Source: Hydractinia symbiolongicarpus
Lineage: Eukaryota > Cnidaria > Hydrozoa > Anthoathecata > Hydractiniidae
Length of the DNA stretch: 64,000 bases
Assembly (NCBI RefSeq): GCF_029227915.1
Contig: NC_079883.1
Span: forward strand, 12,338,001 to 12,402,000
Direction: 5' to 3'
The notes beneath the pieces were generated by a model. That model saw only the letters and a program-made list of their open reading frames with translations. It searched no databases and was not told the DNA's origin. The translations under genes and the position numbers were made by a program. The first letter of the stretch is position 1, and every line of letters begins with the position of its first letter. This document shows, piece by piece, positions 36,406 through 50,157 of the stretch.

Positions 36406-36910
36406 TTCATTTTCATTTGTTGCCTTTTCATTTCAATGGCGCTGTGATATATTTCTTGTTATAACAATTAAGGAACGTGGCGGTTGTTGAAAGTGTTTCC
36501 TATGACATTTTCCTACGACATTTTCAGGTAATAGTACGAGAAAAAAGAGCTTTCAAATGCATACAAACTCGATCTATTGCCGATCATCCAATAACCCTGA
36601 CGGAATGGCAAATAAAATAAAATTCCGCCGCCTTCCGAGGACTTATATCGCAATCACGTTTCGTAACAGCCAAGCGAGGTTTTACCTTAGCGTTTAAGTC
36701 ACCACCGACATTTGGCCGCGCAACTATTCTAAGCTCATTTATTTTGACTTAAGGAGGGGGCGAGCGCGGACGCAGGCCCCCACTACCAGAAATTGTACGG
36801 TCGAGTTACTGACGTTTGCAGTAATCGCAGAGGTCAGTAACTCAAAGAAATTAAATAAAAAAATTTGATCACAACGTCAAAATAAATTGCACGTATTTGC
36901 CCCTACTAAT

Positions 36911-37030
36911 GTCTACGGCCATACCACGATGAACACACCCGTTCTCGTCTGATCACGGAAGTTAAGCATCGTCGGGCCGGGATAGTACTTGGATGGGGGA
37001 CCGCCTGGGAACTCCCGGTGTCGTAGGCTT
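36911..37030 (+). rRNA. 5S rRNA gene, copy 56
   Basis: Matches the consensus. In the following unit the U1 stem-loop IV arm is altered (GGAAGCGAG). Confidence 0.97.
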
Positions 37031-37535
37031 TTCATTTTCATTTGTTGCCTTTTCATTTCAATGGCGCTGTGATATATTTCTTGTTATAACAATTAAGGAA
37101 CGTGGCGGTTGTTGAAAGTGTTTCCTATGACATTTTCCTACGACATTTTCAGGTGATAGTACGAGAAAAAAGAGCTTTCAAATGCATACAAACTCGATCT
37201 ATTGCCGATCATCCAATAACCCTGACGGAATGGCAAATAAAATAAAATTCCGCCGCCTTCCGAGGACTTATATCGCAATCACGTTTCGTAACAGCCAAGC
37301 GAGGTTTTACCTTAGCGTTTAAGTCACCACCGACATTTGGCCGCGCAACTATTCTAACCTCATTCATTTTGACTTAAGGAGGAAGCGAGCGCGGACGCAG
37401 GCCCCCACTACCAGAAATTGTACGGTCGAGTTACTGACGTTTGCAGTAATCGCAGAGGTCAGTAACTCAAAGAAATTAAATAAAAAAATTTGATCACAAC
37501 GTCAAAATAAATTGCACGTATTTGCCCCTACTAAT

Positions 37536-37655
37536 GTCTACGGCCATACCACGATGAACACACCCGTTCTCGTCTGATCACGGAAGTTAAGCATCGTCGG
37601 GCCGGGATAGTACTTGGATGGGGGACCGCCTGGGAACTCCCGGTGTCGTAGGCTT
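37536..37655 (+). rRNA. 5S rRNA gene, copy 57
   Basis: Matches the consensus. Confidence 0.97.
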
Positions 37656-38160
37656 TTCATTTTCATTTGTTGCCTTTTCATTTCAATGGCGCTGTGATAT
37701 ATTTCTTGTTATAACAATTAAGGAACGTGGCGGTTGTTGAAAGTGTTTCCTATGACATTTTCCTACGACATTTTCAGGTAATAGTACGAGAAAAAAGAGC
37801 TTTCAAATGCATACAAACTCGATCTATTGCCGATCATCCAATAACCCTGACGGAATGGCAAATAAAATAAAATTCCGCCGCCTTCCGAGTACTTGTATCG
37901 CAATCACGTTTCGTAACAGCCAAGCGAGGTTTTACCTTAGCGTTTAAGTCACCACGGACATTTGGCCGCGCAACTATTCTAAGCTCATTCATTTTGACTT
38001 AAGGAGGGGGCGAGCGCGGACGCAGGCCCCCACTACCAGAAATTGTACGGTCGAGTTACTGACGTTTGCAGTAATCGCAGAGGTCAGTAACTCAAAGAAA
38101 TTAAATAAAAAAATTTGATCACAACGTCAAAATAAATTGCACGTATTTGCCACTACTAAT

Positions 38161-38280
38161 GTCTACGGCCATACCACGATGAACACACCCGTTCTCGTCT
38201 GATCACGGAAGTTAAGCATCGTCGGGCCGGGATAGTACTTGGATGGGGGACCGCCTGGGAACTCCCGGTGTCGTAGGCTT
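38161..38280 (+). rRNA. 5S rRNA gene, copy 58
   Basis: Matches the consensus. Confidence 0.97.
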
Positions 38281-38785
38281 TTCATTTTCATTTGTTGCCT
38301 TTTCATTTCAATGGCGCTGTGATATATTTCTTGTTATAACAATTAAGGAACGTGGCGGTTGTTGAAAGTGTTTCCTATGACATTTTTCCACGACATTTTC
38401 AGGTGATAGTACGAGAAAAAAGAGCTTTCAAATGCATACAAATTCGATCTATTGCCGATCATCCAATAACCCTGACGGAATGGCAAATAAAATAAAATTC
38501 CGCCGCCTTCCGAGGACTTATATCGCAATCACGTTTCGTAACAGCCAAGCGAGGTTTTACCTTAGCGTTTAAGTCATCACCGACATTTGGCCGCGCAACT
38601 ATTCTAAGCTCATTCATTTTGACTTAAGGAGGGGGCAAGCGCGGACGCAGGCCCCCACTACCAGAAATTGTACGGTCGAGTTACTGACGTTTGCAGTAAT
38701 CGCAGAGGTCAGTAACTCAAAGAAATTAAATAAAAAAATTTGATCACAACGTCAAAATAAATTGCACGTATTTGCCCCTACTAAT

Positions 38786-38905
38786 GTCTACGGCCATACC
38801 ACGATGAACACACCCGTTCTCGTCTGATCACGGAAGTTAAGCATCGTCGGGCCGGGATAGTAATTGGATGGGGGACCGCCTGGGAACTCCCGGTGTCGTA
38901 GGCTT
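38786..38905 (+). rRNA. 5S rRNA gene, copy 59
   Basis: C78A. Confidence 0.96.
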
Positions 38906-39410
38906 TTCATTTTCATTTGTTGCCTTTTCATTTCAATGGTGCTGTGATATATTTCTTGTTATAACAATTAAGGAACGTGGCGGTTGTTGAAAGTGTTTCC
39001 TATGACATTTTCCTACGACATTTTCAGGTAATAGTACGAGAAAAAAGAGCTTTCAAATGCATACAAACTCGATCTATTGCCGATCATCCAATAACCCTGA
39101 CGGAATGGCAAATAAAATAAAATTCCGCCGCCTTCCGAGTACTTATATCGCAATCACGTTTCGTAACAGCCAAGCGAGGTTTTACCTTAGCGTTTAAGTC
39201 ACCACCGACATTTGGCCGCGCAACTATTCTAAGCTCATTCATTTTGACTTAAGGAGGGGGCGAGCGCGGACGCAGGCCCCCACTACCAGAAATTGTACGG
39301 TCGAGTTACTGACGTTTGCAGTAATCGCAGAGGTCAGTAACTCAAAGAAATTAAATAAAAAAATTTGATCACAACGTCAAAATAAATTGCACGTATTTGC
39401 CTCTACTAAT

Positions 39411-39530
39411 GTCTACGGCCATACCACGATGAACACACCCGTTCTCGTCTGATCACGGAAGTTAAGCATCGTCGGGCCGGGATAGTACTTGGATGGGGGA
39501 CCGCCTGGGAACTCCCGGTGTCATAGGCTT
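39411..39530 (+). rRNA. 5S rRNA gene, copy 60
   Basis: G113A in helix I. Confidence 0.96.
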
Positions 39531-40035
39531 TTCATTTTCATTTGTTGCCTTTTCATTTCAATAGCGCTGTGATATATTTCTTGTTATAACAATTAAGGAA
39601 CGTGGCGGTTGTTGAAAGTGTTTCCTATGACATTTTCCTACGACATTTTCAGGTAATAGTACGAGAAAAAAGAGCTTTCAAATGCATACAAACTCGATCT
39701 ATTGCCGATCATCCAATAACCCTGACGGAATGGCAAATAAAATAAAATTCCGCCGCCTTCCGAGTACTTATATCGCAATCACGTTTCGTAACAGCCAAGC
39801 GAGGTTTTACCTTAGCGTTTAAGTCACCACCGACATTTGGCCGCGCAACTATTCTAAGCTCATTCATTTTGACTTAAGGAGGGGGCGAGCGCGGACGCAG
39901 GCCCCCACTACCAGAAATTGTACGGTCGAGTTACTGACGTTTGCAGTAATCGCAGAGGTCAGTAACTCAAAGAAATTAAATAAAAAAATTTGATCACAAC
40001 GTCAAAATAAATTGCACGTATTTGCCCCTACTAAT

Positions 40036-40155
40036 GTCTACGGCCATACCACGATGAACACACCCGTTCTCGTCTGATCACGGAAGTTAAGCATCGTCGG
40101 GCCGGGATAGTACTTGGATGGGGGACCGCCTGGGAACTCCCGGTGTCGTAGGCTT
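40036..40155 (+). rRNA. 5S rRNA gene, copy 61
   Basis: Matches the consensus. Confidence 0.97.
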
Positions 40156-40660
40156 TTCATTTTCATTTGTTGCCTTTTCATTTCAATGGCGCTGTGATAT
40201 ATTTCTTGTTATAACAATTAAGGAACGTGGCGGTTGTTGAAAGTGTTTCCTATGACATTTTCCTACGACATTTTCAGGTGATAGTACGAGAAAAAAGAGC
40301 TTTCAAATGCATACAAACTCGATCTATTGCCGATCATCCAATAACCCTGACGGAATGGCAAATAAAATAAAATTCCGCCGCCTTCCGAGGACTTATATCG
40401 CAATCACGTTTCGTAACAGCCAAGCGAGGTTTTACCTTAGCGTTTAAGTCACCACCGACATTTGGCCGCGCAACTATTCTAAGCTCATTCATTTTGACTT
40501 AAGGAGGGGGCGAGCGCGGACGCAGGCCCCCACTACCAGAAATTGCACGGTCGAGTTAGTGACGTTTGCAGTAATCGCAGAGGTCAGTAACTCAAAGAAA
40601 TTAAATAAAAAAATTTGATCACAACGTCAAAATAAATTGCACGTATTTGCCCCTACTAAT

Positions 40661-40780
40661 GTCTACGGCCATACCACGATGAACACACCCGTTCTCGTCT
40701 GATCACGGAAGTTAAGCATCGTCGGGCCGGGATAGTACTTGGATGGGGGACCGCCTGGGAACTCCCGGTGTCGTAGGCTT
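40661..40780 (+). rRNA. 5S rRNA gene, copy 62
   Basis: Matches the consensus; the T-run after it is extended (GCTTTTTATTTT). Confidence 0.97.
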
Positions 40781-41286
40781 TTTATTTTCATTTGTTGCCT
40801 TTTCATTTCAATGGCGCTGTGATATATTTCTTGTTATAACAATTAAGGAACGTGGCGGTTGTTGAAAGTGTTTCCTATGACATTTTCCTACGAAATTTTC
40901 AGATGATAGTACGAGAAAAAAGAGCTTTCAAATGCATACAAACTCGATCTATTGCCGATCATCCAATAACCCTGACGGAATGGCAAATAAAATAAAATTC
41001 CGCCGCCTTCCGAGGACTTATATTGCAATCACGTTTCTTAGCAGCCAAGCGAGGTTTTACCTTAGCGTTTAAGTCACCACCGACATTTGGCCGCGCAACA
41101 ATTCTAAGCTCATTCATTTTGACTTAAGGAGGGGGACGAGCGCGGACGCAGGCCCCCACTACCAGAAATTGTACGGTCGAGTTACTGACGTTTGCAGTAA
41201 TCGCAGAGGTCAGTAACTCAAAGAAATTAAATAAAAAAATTTGATCACAACGTCAAAATAAATTGCACGTATTTGCCCCTACTAAT

Positions 41287-41406
41287 GTCTACGGCCATAC
41301 CACGATGAACACACCCGTTCTCGTCTGATCACGGAAGTTAAGCATCGTCGGGCCGGGATAGTACTTGGATGGGGGACCGCCTGGGAACTCCCGGTGTCGT
41401 AGGCTT
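41287..41406 (+). rRNA. 5S rRNA gene, copy 63
   Basis: Matches the consensus; the U1-like segment upstream has one extra base (GGGGGACGAG). Confidence 0.97.
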
Positions 41407-41911
41407 TTCATTTTCATTTGTTGCCTTTTCATTTCAATGGCGCTGTGATATATTTCTTGTTATAACAATTAAGGAACGTGGCGGTTGTTGAAAGTGTTTC
41501 CTATGACATTTTCCTACGACATTTTCAGGTGATAGTACGAGAAAAAAGAGCTTTCAAATGCATACAAACTCGATCTATTGCCGATCATCCAATAACCCTG
41601 ACGGAATGGCAAATAAAATAAAATTCCGCCGCCTTCCGAGGACTTATATCGCAATCACATTTCGCAACAGCCAAGCGAGGTTTTACCTTAGCGTTTAAGT
41701 CACCACCGACATTTGGCCGCGCAACTATTCTAAGCTCATTCATTTTGACTTAAGGAGGGGGCGAGCGCGGACGCAGGCCCCCACTACCAGAAATTGTACG
41801 GTTGAGTTACTGACGTTTGCAGTAATCGCAGAGGTCAATAACTCAAAGAAATTAAATAAAAAAATTTGATCACAACGTCAAAATAAATTGCACGTATTTG
41901 CCCCTACTAAT

Positions 41912-42031
41912 GTCTACGGCCATACCACGATGAACACACCCGTTCTCCTCTGTTCACGGAAGTTAAGCATCGTCGGGCCGGGATAGTACTTGGATGGGGA
42001 ACCGCCTGGGAACTCCCGGTGTCGTAGGCTT
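41912..42031 (+). rRNA. 5S rRNA gene, copy 64
   Basis: G37C, A42T and G89A, shared with copy 66. Confidence 0.95.
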
Positions 42032-42536
42032 TTCATTTTCATTTGTTGCCTTTTCATTTCAATGGCGCTGTGATATATTTCTTGTTATAACAATTAAGGA
42101 ACGTGGCGGTTGTTGAAAGTGTTTCCTATGACATTTTCCTACGACATTTTCAGGTGATAGTACGAGAAAAAAGAGCTTTCAAATGCATACAAACTCGATA
42201 TATTGCCGATCATCCAATAACCCTGACGGAATGGCAAATAAAATAAAATTCCGCCGCCTTCCGAGGACTCATATCGCAATCACGTTTCGTAACAGCCAAG
42301 CGACGTTTTACCTTAGCGTTTTAGTCACCACCGACATTTGGCCGCGCAACTATTCTAAGCTCATTCATTTTGACTTAAGGAGGGGGCGAGCGCGGACGCA
42401 GGCCCCCACTACCAGAAATTGTACGGTCGAGTTACTGACGTTTGCAGTAATCGCAGAGGTCAGTAACTCAAAGAAATTAAATAAAAAAATTTGATCACAA
42501 CGTCAAAATAAATTGCACGTATTTGCCCCTACTAAT

Positions 42537-42656
42537 GTCTACGGCCATACCACGATGAACACACCCGTTCTCGTCTGATCACGGAAGTTAAGCATCGTCG
42601 GGCCGGGATAGTACTTGGATGGGGGACCGCCTGGGAACTCCCGGTGTCGTAGGCTT
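42537..42656 (+). rRNA. 5S rRNA gene, copy 65
   Basis: Matches the consensus. Confidence 0.97.
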
Positions 42657-43161
42657 TTCATTTTCATTTGTTGCCTTTTCATTTCAATGGCGCTGTGATA
42701 TATTTCTTGTTATAACAATTAAGGAACGTGGCGGTTGTTGAAAGTGTTTCCTATGACATTTTCCTACGACATTTTCAGGTGATAGTACGAGAAAAAAGAG
42801 CTTTCAAATGCACACAAACTCGATATATTGCCGATCATCCAATAACCCTGACGGAATGGCAAATAAAATAAAATTCCGCCGCCTTCCGAGGACTCATATC
42901 GCAATCACGTTTCGTAACAGCCAAGCGACGTTTTACCTTAGCGTTTAAGTCACCACCGACATTTGGCCGCGCAACTATTCTAAGCTCATTCATTTTGACT
43001 TAAGGAGGGGGCGAGCGCGGACGCAGGCCCCCACTACCAGAAATTGTACGGTTGAGTTACTGACGTTTGCAGTAATCGCAGAGGTCAATAACTCAAAGAA
43101 ATTAAATAAAAAAATTTGATCACAACGTCAAAATAAATTGCACGTATTTGCCCCTACTAAT

Positions 43162-43281
43162 GTCTACGGCCATACCACGATGAACACACCCGTTCTCCTC
43201 TGTTCACGGAAGTTAAGCATCGTCGGGCCGGGATAGTACTTGGATGGGGAACCGCCTGGGAACTCCCGGTGTCCTAGGCTT
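43162..43281 (+). rRNA. 5S rRNA gene, copy 66
   Basis: G37C, A42T and G89A, plus G113C. Confidence 0.94.
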
Positions 43282-43786
43282 TTCATTTTCATTTGTTGCC
43301 TTTTCATTTCAATGGCGCTGTGATATATTTCTTGTTATAACATTTAAGGAACGTGGCGGTTGTTGAAAGTGTTTCCTATGACATTTTCCTACGACATTTT
43401 CAGGTGATAGTACGAGAAAAAAGAGCTTTCAAATGCATACAAACTCGATATATTGCCGATCATCCAATAACCCTGACGGAATGGCAAATAAAATAAAATT
43501 CCGCCGCCTTCCGAGGACTCATATCGCAATCACGTTTCGTAACAGCCAAGCGACGTTTTACCTTAGCGTTTAAGTCACCACCGACATTTGGCCGCGCAAC
43601 TATTCTAAGCTCATTCATTTTGACTTAAGGAGGGGGCGAGCGCGGACGCAGGCCCCCACTACCAGAAATTGTACGGTCGAGTTACTGACGTTTGCAGTAA
43701 TCGCAGAGGTCAGTAACTCAAAGAAATTAAATAAAAAAATTTGATCACAACGTCAAAATAAATTGCACGTATTTGCCCCTAGTAAT

Positions 43787-43907
43787 GTCTACGGCCATAC
43801 CACGATGAACACACCCGTTCTCGTCTGATCACGAAATGTTAAGCATCGTCGGGCCGGGATAGTACTTGGATGGGGGACCGCCTGGGAACTCCCGGTGTCG
43901 TAGGCTT
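43787..43907 (+). rRNA. 5S rRNA gene, copy 67 (1-nt insertion)
   Basis: CACGAAATGTTAAGC replaces CACGGAAGTTAAGC next to box A, a net gain of one base. Possibly non-functional. Confidence 0.92.
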
Positions 43908-44412
43908 TTCATTTTCATTTGTTGCCTTTTCATTTCAATGGCGCTGTGATATATTTCTTGTTATAACAATTAAGGAACGTGGCGGTTGTTGAAAGTGTTT
44001 CCTATGACATTTTCCTACGACATTTTCAGGTGATAGTACGAGAAAAAAGAGCTTTCAAATGCATACAAACTCGATATATTGCCGATCATCCAATAACCCT
44101 GACGGAATGGAAAATAAAATAAAATTCCGCCGCTTTCCGAGGACTTATATCGCAATCATGTTTCGTAACAGCCAAGCGAGGTTTTACCTTAGCGTTTAAG
44201 TCACCACCGACATTTGGCCGCGCAACTATTCTAAGCTCATTCATTTTGACTTAAGGAGGGGGCGAGCGCGGACGCAGGCCCCCACTACCAGAAATTGTAC
44301 GGTCGAGTTACTGACGTTTGCAGTAATCGCAGAGGTCAGTAACTCAAAGAAATTAAATAAAAAAATTTGATCACAACGTCAAAATAAATTGCACGTATTT
44401 GCCCCTACTAAT

Positions 44413-44532
44413 GTCTACGGCCATACCACGATGAACACACCCGTTCTCGTCTGATCACGGAAGTTAAGCATCGTCGGGCCGGGATAGTACTTGGATGGGG
44501 GACCGCCTGGGAACTCCCGGTGTCGTAGGCTT
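44413..44532 (+). rRNA. 5S rRNA gene, copy 68
   Basis: Matches the consensus; first unit of a four-unit block repeated from copy 72. The spacer has GGCTCTGTG. Confidence 0.97.
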
Positions 44533-45037
44533 TTCATTTTCATTTGTTGCCTTTTCATTTCAATGGCTCTGTGATATATTTCTTGTTATAACAATTAAGG
44601 AACGTGGCGGTTGTTGAAAGTGTTTCCTATGGCATTTTCCTACGACATTTTCAGGTGATAGTACGAGAAAAAAGAGCTTTCAAATGCATACAAACTCGAT
44701 CTATTGCCGATCATCCAATAACCCTGACGGAATGGCAAATAAAATAAAATTCCGCCGCCTTCCGAGGACTTATATCGCAATCACGTTTCGTAACAGCCAA
44801 GCGAGGTTTTACCTTAGCGTTTAAGTCACCACCGACATTTGACCGCGCAACTATTCTAAGCTCATTCATTTTGACTTAAGGAGGGGGCGAGCGCGGACGC
44901 AGGCCCCCACTACCAGAAATTGTACGGTCGAGTTACTGACGTTTGCAGTAATCGCAGAGGTCAGTAACTCAAAGAAATTAAATAAAAAAATTTGATCACA
45001 ACGTCAAAATAAATTGCACGTATTTGCCCCTACTAAT

Positions 45038-45157
45038 GTCTACGGCCATTCCACGAAGAACACACCCGTTCTCGTCTGATCACGGAAGTTAAGCATCGTC
45101 GGGCCGGGATAGTACTTGGATGGGGGACCGCCTGGGAACTCCCGGTGTCGTAGGCTT
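45038..45157 (+). rRNA. 5S rRNA gene, copy 69
   Basis: A13T and T20A, as in copy 73. Confidence 0.95.
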
Positions 45158-45662
45158 TTCATTTTCATTTGTTGCCTTTTCATTTCAATGGCGCTGTGAT
45201 ATATTTCTTGTTATAACAATTAAGGAACGTGGCGGTTGTTGAGAGTGTTTCCTATGACATTTTCCTACGACATTTTCAGGTGATAGTACGAGAAAAAAGA
45301 GCTTTCAAATGCATACAAACTCGATCTATTGCCGATCATCCAATAACCCTGACGGAATGGCAAATAAAATAAAATTCCGCCGCCTTCCGAGGACTTATAT
45401 CGCAATCACGTTTCGTAACAGCCAAGCGAGGTTTTACCTTAGCGTTTAAGTCACCACCGACATTTGGCCGCGCAACTATTCTAAGCTCATTCATTTTGAC
45501 TTAAGGAGGGGGCGAGCGCGGACGCAGGCCCCCACTACCAGAAATTGTACGGTCGAGTTACTGACGTTTGCAGTAATCGCAGAGGTCAGTAACTCAAAGA
45601 AATTAAATAAAAAAGTTTGATCACAACGTCAAAATAAATTGCACGTATTTGCCCCTGCTAAT

Positions 45663-45782
45663 GTCTACGGCCATACCACGATGAACACACCCGTTCTCGT
45701 CTGATCACGGAAGTTAAGCATCGTCGGGCCGGGATAGTACTTGGATTGGGGACCGCCTGGGAACTCCCGGTGTCGTGGGCTT
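45663..45782 (+). rRNA. 5S rRNA gene, copy 70
   Basis: G85T and A115G; the latter is shared with copies 74, 77 and 78. Confidence 0.95.
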
Positions 45783-46287
45783 TTCATTTTCATTTGTTGC
45801 CTTTTCATTTCAATGGCGCTGTGATATATTTCTTGTTATAACAATTAAGGAACGTGGCGGTTGTTGAAAGTGTTTCCTATGACATTTTCCTACGACATTT
45901 TCAGGTGATAGTACGAGAAAAAAGAGCTTTCAAATGAATACAAACTCGATCTATTGCCGATCATCCAATAACCCTGACGGAATGGCAAATAAAATAAAAT
46001 TCCGCCGCCTTCCTAGGACTTATATCGCAATCACGTTTCGTAACAGCCAAGCGAGGTTTTACCTTAGCGTTTAAGTCACCACCGACATTTGGCCGCGCAA
46101 CTATTCTAAGCTCATTCATTTTGACTTAAGGAGGGGGCGAGCGCGGACGCAGGCCCCCACTACCAGAAATTATACGGTCGAGTTACTGACGTTTTTAGTA
46201 ATCGCAGAGGTCAGTAACTCAAAGAAATTAAATAAAAAAATTTGATCACAACGTCAAAATAAATTGCACGTATTTGCCCCTACTAAT

Positions 46288-46407
46288 GTCTACGGCCATA
46301 CCACGATGAACACACCCGTTCTCGTCTGATCACGGAAGTTAAGCATCGTCGGGCCGGGATAGTACTTGGATGGGGGACCGCCTGTGAACTCCCGGTGTCG
46401 TAGGCTT
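46288..46407 (+). rRNA. 5S rRNA gene, copy 71
   Basis: G98T, as in copies 75, 76, 79, 80 and 82. Confidence 0.95.
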
Positions 46408-46912
46408 TTCATTTTCATTTGTTGCCTTTTCATTTCAATGGCGCTGTGTTATATTTCTTGTTATAACAATTAAGGAACGTGGCGGTTGTTGAAAGTGTTT
46501 CCTATGACATTTTCCTACGACATTTTCAGGTGATAGTACGAGAAAAAAGAGCTTTCAAATGCATACAAACTCGATCTATTGCCGATCATTCAATAACCCT
46601 GACGGAATGGCAAATAAAATAAAATTCCGCCGCCTTCCGAGGACTTATATCGCAATCACGTTTCGTAACAGCCAAGCAAAGTTTTACCTTAGCGTTTAAG
46701 TCACCACCGACATTTGGCCGCGCAACTATTCTAAGCTCATTCATTTTGACTTAAGGAGGGGGCGAGCGCGGACGCAGGCCCCCACTACCAGAAATTGTAC
46801 GGTCGAGTTACTGACGTTTGCAGTAATCGCAGAGGTCAGTAACTCAAAGAAATTAAATAAAAAAATTTGATCACAACGTCAAAATCAATTGCACGTATTC
46901 GCCCCTACTAAT

Positions 46913-47032
46913 GTCTACGGCCATACCACGATGAACACACCCGTTCTCGTCTGATCACGGAAGTTAAGCATCGTCGGGCCGGGATAGTACTTGGATGGGG
47001 GACCGCCTGGGAACTCCCGGTGTCGTAGGCTT
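46913..47032 (+). rRNA. 5S rRNA gene, copy 72
   Basis: Matches the consensus; the spacer repeats that of copy 68 exactly 2,500 bp on. Confidence 0.97.
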
Positions 47033-47537
47033 TTCATTTTCATTTGTTGCCTTTTCATTTCAATGGCTCTGTGATATATTTCTTGTTATAACAATTAAGG
47101 AACGTGGCGGTTGTTGAAAGTGTTTCCTATGGCATTTTCCTACGACATTTTCAGGTGATAGTACGAGAAAAAAGAGCTTTCAAATGCATACAAACTCGAT
47201 CTATTGCCGATCATCCAATAACCCTGACGGAATGGCAAATAAAATAAAATTCCGCCGCCTTCCGAGGACTTATATCGCAATCACGTTTCGTAACAGCCAA
47301 GCGAGGTTTTACCTTAGCGTTTAAGTCACCACCGACATTTGACCGCGCAACTATTCTAAGCTCATTCATTTTGACTTAAGGAGGGGGCGAGCGCGGACGC
47401 AGGCCCCCACTACCAGAAATTGTACGGTCGAGTTACTGACGTTTGCAGTAATCGCAGAGGTCAGTAACTCAAAGAAATTAAATAAAAAAATTTGATCACA
47501 ACGTCAAAATAAATTGCACGTATTTGCCCCTACTAAT

Positions 47538-47657
47538 GTCTACGGCCATTCCACGAAGAACACACCCGTTCTCGTCTGATCACGGAAGTTAAGCATCGTC
47601 GGGCCGGGATAGTACTTGGATGGGGGACCGCCTGGGAACTCCCGGTGTCGTAGGCTT
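47538..47657 (+). rRNA. 5S rRNA gene, copy 73
   Basis: A13T and T20A. Confidence 0.95.
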
Positions 47658-48162
47658 TTCATTTTCATTTGTTGCCTTTTCATTTCAATGGCGCTGTGAT
47701 ATATTTCTTGTTATAACAATTAAGGAACGTGGCGGTTGTTGAGAGTGTTTCCTATGACATTTTCCTACGACATTTTCAGGTGATAGTACGAGAAAAAAGA
47801 GCTTTCAAATGCATACAAACTCGATCTATTGCCGATCATCCAATAACCCTGACGGAATGGCAAATAAAATAAAATTCCGCCGCCTTCCGAGGACTTATAT
47901 CGCAATCACGTTTCGTAACAGCCAAGCGAGGTTTTACCTTAGCGTTTAAGTCACCACCGACATTTGGCCGCGCAACTATTCTAAGCTCATTCATTTTGAC
48001 TTAAGGAGGGGGCGAGCGCGGACGCAGGCCCCCACTACCAGAAATTGTACGGTCGAGTTACTGACGTTTGCAGTAATCGCAGAGGTCAGTAACTCAAAGA
48101 AATTAAATAAAAAAGTTTGATCAAAACGTCAAAATAAATTGCACGTATTTGCCCCTACTAAT

Positions 48163-48282
48163 GTCTACGGCCATACCACGATGAACACACCCGTTCTCGT
48201 CTGATCACGGAAGTTAAGCATCGTCGGGCCGGGATAGTACTTGGATGGGGGACCGCCTGGGAACTCCCGGTGTCGTGGGCTT
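48163..48282 (+). rRNA. 5S rRNA gene, copy 74
   Basis: A115G. Confidence 0.96.
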
Positions 48283-48787
48283 TTCATTTTCATTTGTTGC
48301 CTTTTCATTTCAATGGCGCTGTGATATATTTCTTGTTATAACAATTAAGGAACGTGGCGGTTGTTGAAAGTGTTTCCTATGACATTTTCCTACGACATTT
48401 TCAGGTGATAGTACGAGAAAAAAGAGCTTTCAAATGAATACAAACTCGATCTATTGCCGATCATCCAATAACCCTGACGGAATGGCAAATAAAATAAAAT
48501 TCCGCCGCCTTCCTAGGACTTATATCGCAATCACGTTTCGTAACAGCCAAGCGAGGTTTTACCTTAGCGTTTAAGTCACCACCGACATTTGGCCGCGCAA
48601 CTATTCTAAGCTCATTCATTTTGACTTAAGGAGGGGGCGAGCGCGGACGCAGGCCCCCACTACCAGAAATTATACGGTCGAGTTACTGACGTTTTTAGTA
48701 ATCGCAGAGGTCAGTAACTCAAAGAAATTAAATAAAAAAATTTGATCACAACGTCAAAATAAATTGCACGTATTTGCCCCTACTAAT

Positions 48788-48907
48788 GTCTACGGCCATA
48801 CCACGATGAACACACCCGTTCTCGTCTGATCACGGAAGTTAAGCATCGTCGGGCCGGGATAGTACTTGGATGGGGGACCGCCTGTGAACTCCCGGTGTCG
48901 TAGGCTT
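48788..48907 (+). rRNA. 5S rRNA gene, copy 75
   Basis: G98T. Confidence 0.95.
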
Positions 48908-49412
48908 TTCATTTTCATTTGTTGCCTTTTCATTTCAATGGCGCTGTGTTATATTTCTTGTTATAACAATTAAGGAACGTGGCGGTTGTTGAAAGTGTTT
49001 CCTATGACATTTTCCTACGACATTTTCAGGTGATAGTACGAGAAAAAAGAGCTTTCAAATGCATACAAACTCGATCTATTGCCGATCATCCGATAACCCT
49101 GACGGAATGGCAAATAAAATAAAATTCCGCCGCCTTCCGAGGACTTATATCGCAATCACGTTTCGTAACAGCCAAGCAAAGTTTTACCTTAGCGTTTAAG
49201 TCACCACCGACATTTGGCCGCGCAACTATTCTAAGCTCATTCATTTTGACTTAAGGAGGGGGCGAGCGCGGACGCAGGCCCCCACTACCAGAAATTGTAC
49301 GGTCGAGTTACTGACGTTTGCAGTAATCGCAGAGGTCAGTAACTCAAAGAAATTAAATAAAAAAATTTGATCACAAAGTCAAAATAAATTGCACGTATTT
49401 GCCCCTACTAAT

Positions 49413-49532
49413 GTCTACGGCCATACCACGATGAACACACCCGTTCTCGTCTGATCACGGAAGTTAAGCATCGTCGGGCCGGGATAGTACTTGGATGGGG
49501 GACCGCCTGTGAACTCCCGGTGTCGTAGGCCT
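49413..49532 (+). rRNA. 5S rRNA gene, copy 76 (altered terminator)
   Basis: G98T and T119C; the first T-run is cut to TTT (GGCCTTTCATTTT). Confidence 0.94.
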
Positions 49533-50037
49533 TTCATTTTCATTTGTTGCCTTTTCATTTCAATGGCGCTGTGATATATTTCTTGTTATAACAATTAAGG
49601 AACGTGGCGGTTGTTGAAAGTGTTTCCTATGACATTTTCCTACGACATTTTCAGGTGATAGTACGAGAAAAAAGAGCTTTCAAATGCATACAAACTCGAT
49701 CTATTGCCGATCATTCAATAACCCTGACGGAATGGCAAATAAAATAAAATTCCGCCGCCTTCCGAGGACTTATATCGCAATCACGTTTCGTAACAGCCAA
49801 GCAAAGTTTTACCTTAGCGTTTAAGTCACCACCGACATTTGGCCGCGCAACTATTCTAAGCTCATTCATTTTGACTTAAGGAGGGGGCGAGCGCGGACGC
49901 AGGCCCCCACTACCAGAAATTGTACGGTCGAGTTACTGACGTTTGCAGTAATCGCAGAGGTCAGTAACTCAAAGAAATTAAATAAAAAAATTTGATCACA
50001 ACGTCAAAATAAATTGCACGTATTCGCCCCTACTAAT

Positions 50038-50157
50038 GTCTACGGCCATACCACGATGAACACACCCGTTCTCGTCTGATCACGGAAGTTAAGCATCGTC
50101 GGGCCGGGATAGTACTTGGATGGGGGACCGCCTGGGAACTCCCGGTGTCGTGGGCTT
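50038..50157 (+). rRNA. 5S rRNA gene, copy 77
   Basis: A115G. Confidence 0.96.

Noticed and set aside
10927-42494. 103-codon frames at 10927-11238 and 42183-42494
   Set aside because: Each is one repeat unit in which a single change (TTTAAG to TTAAAG or TTTTAG) removes a stop present in nearly all other units. They cross the U1-like segment on the wrong strand.
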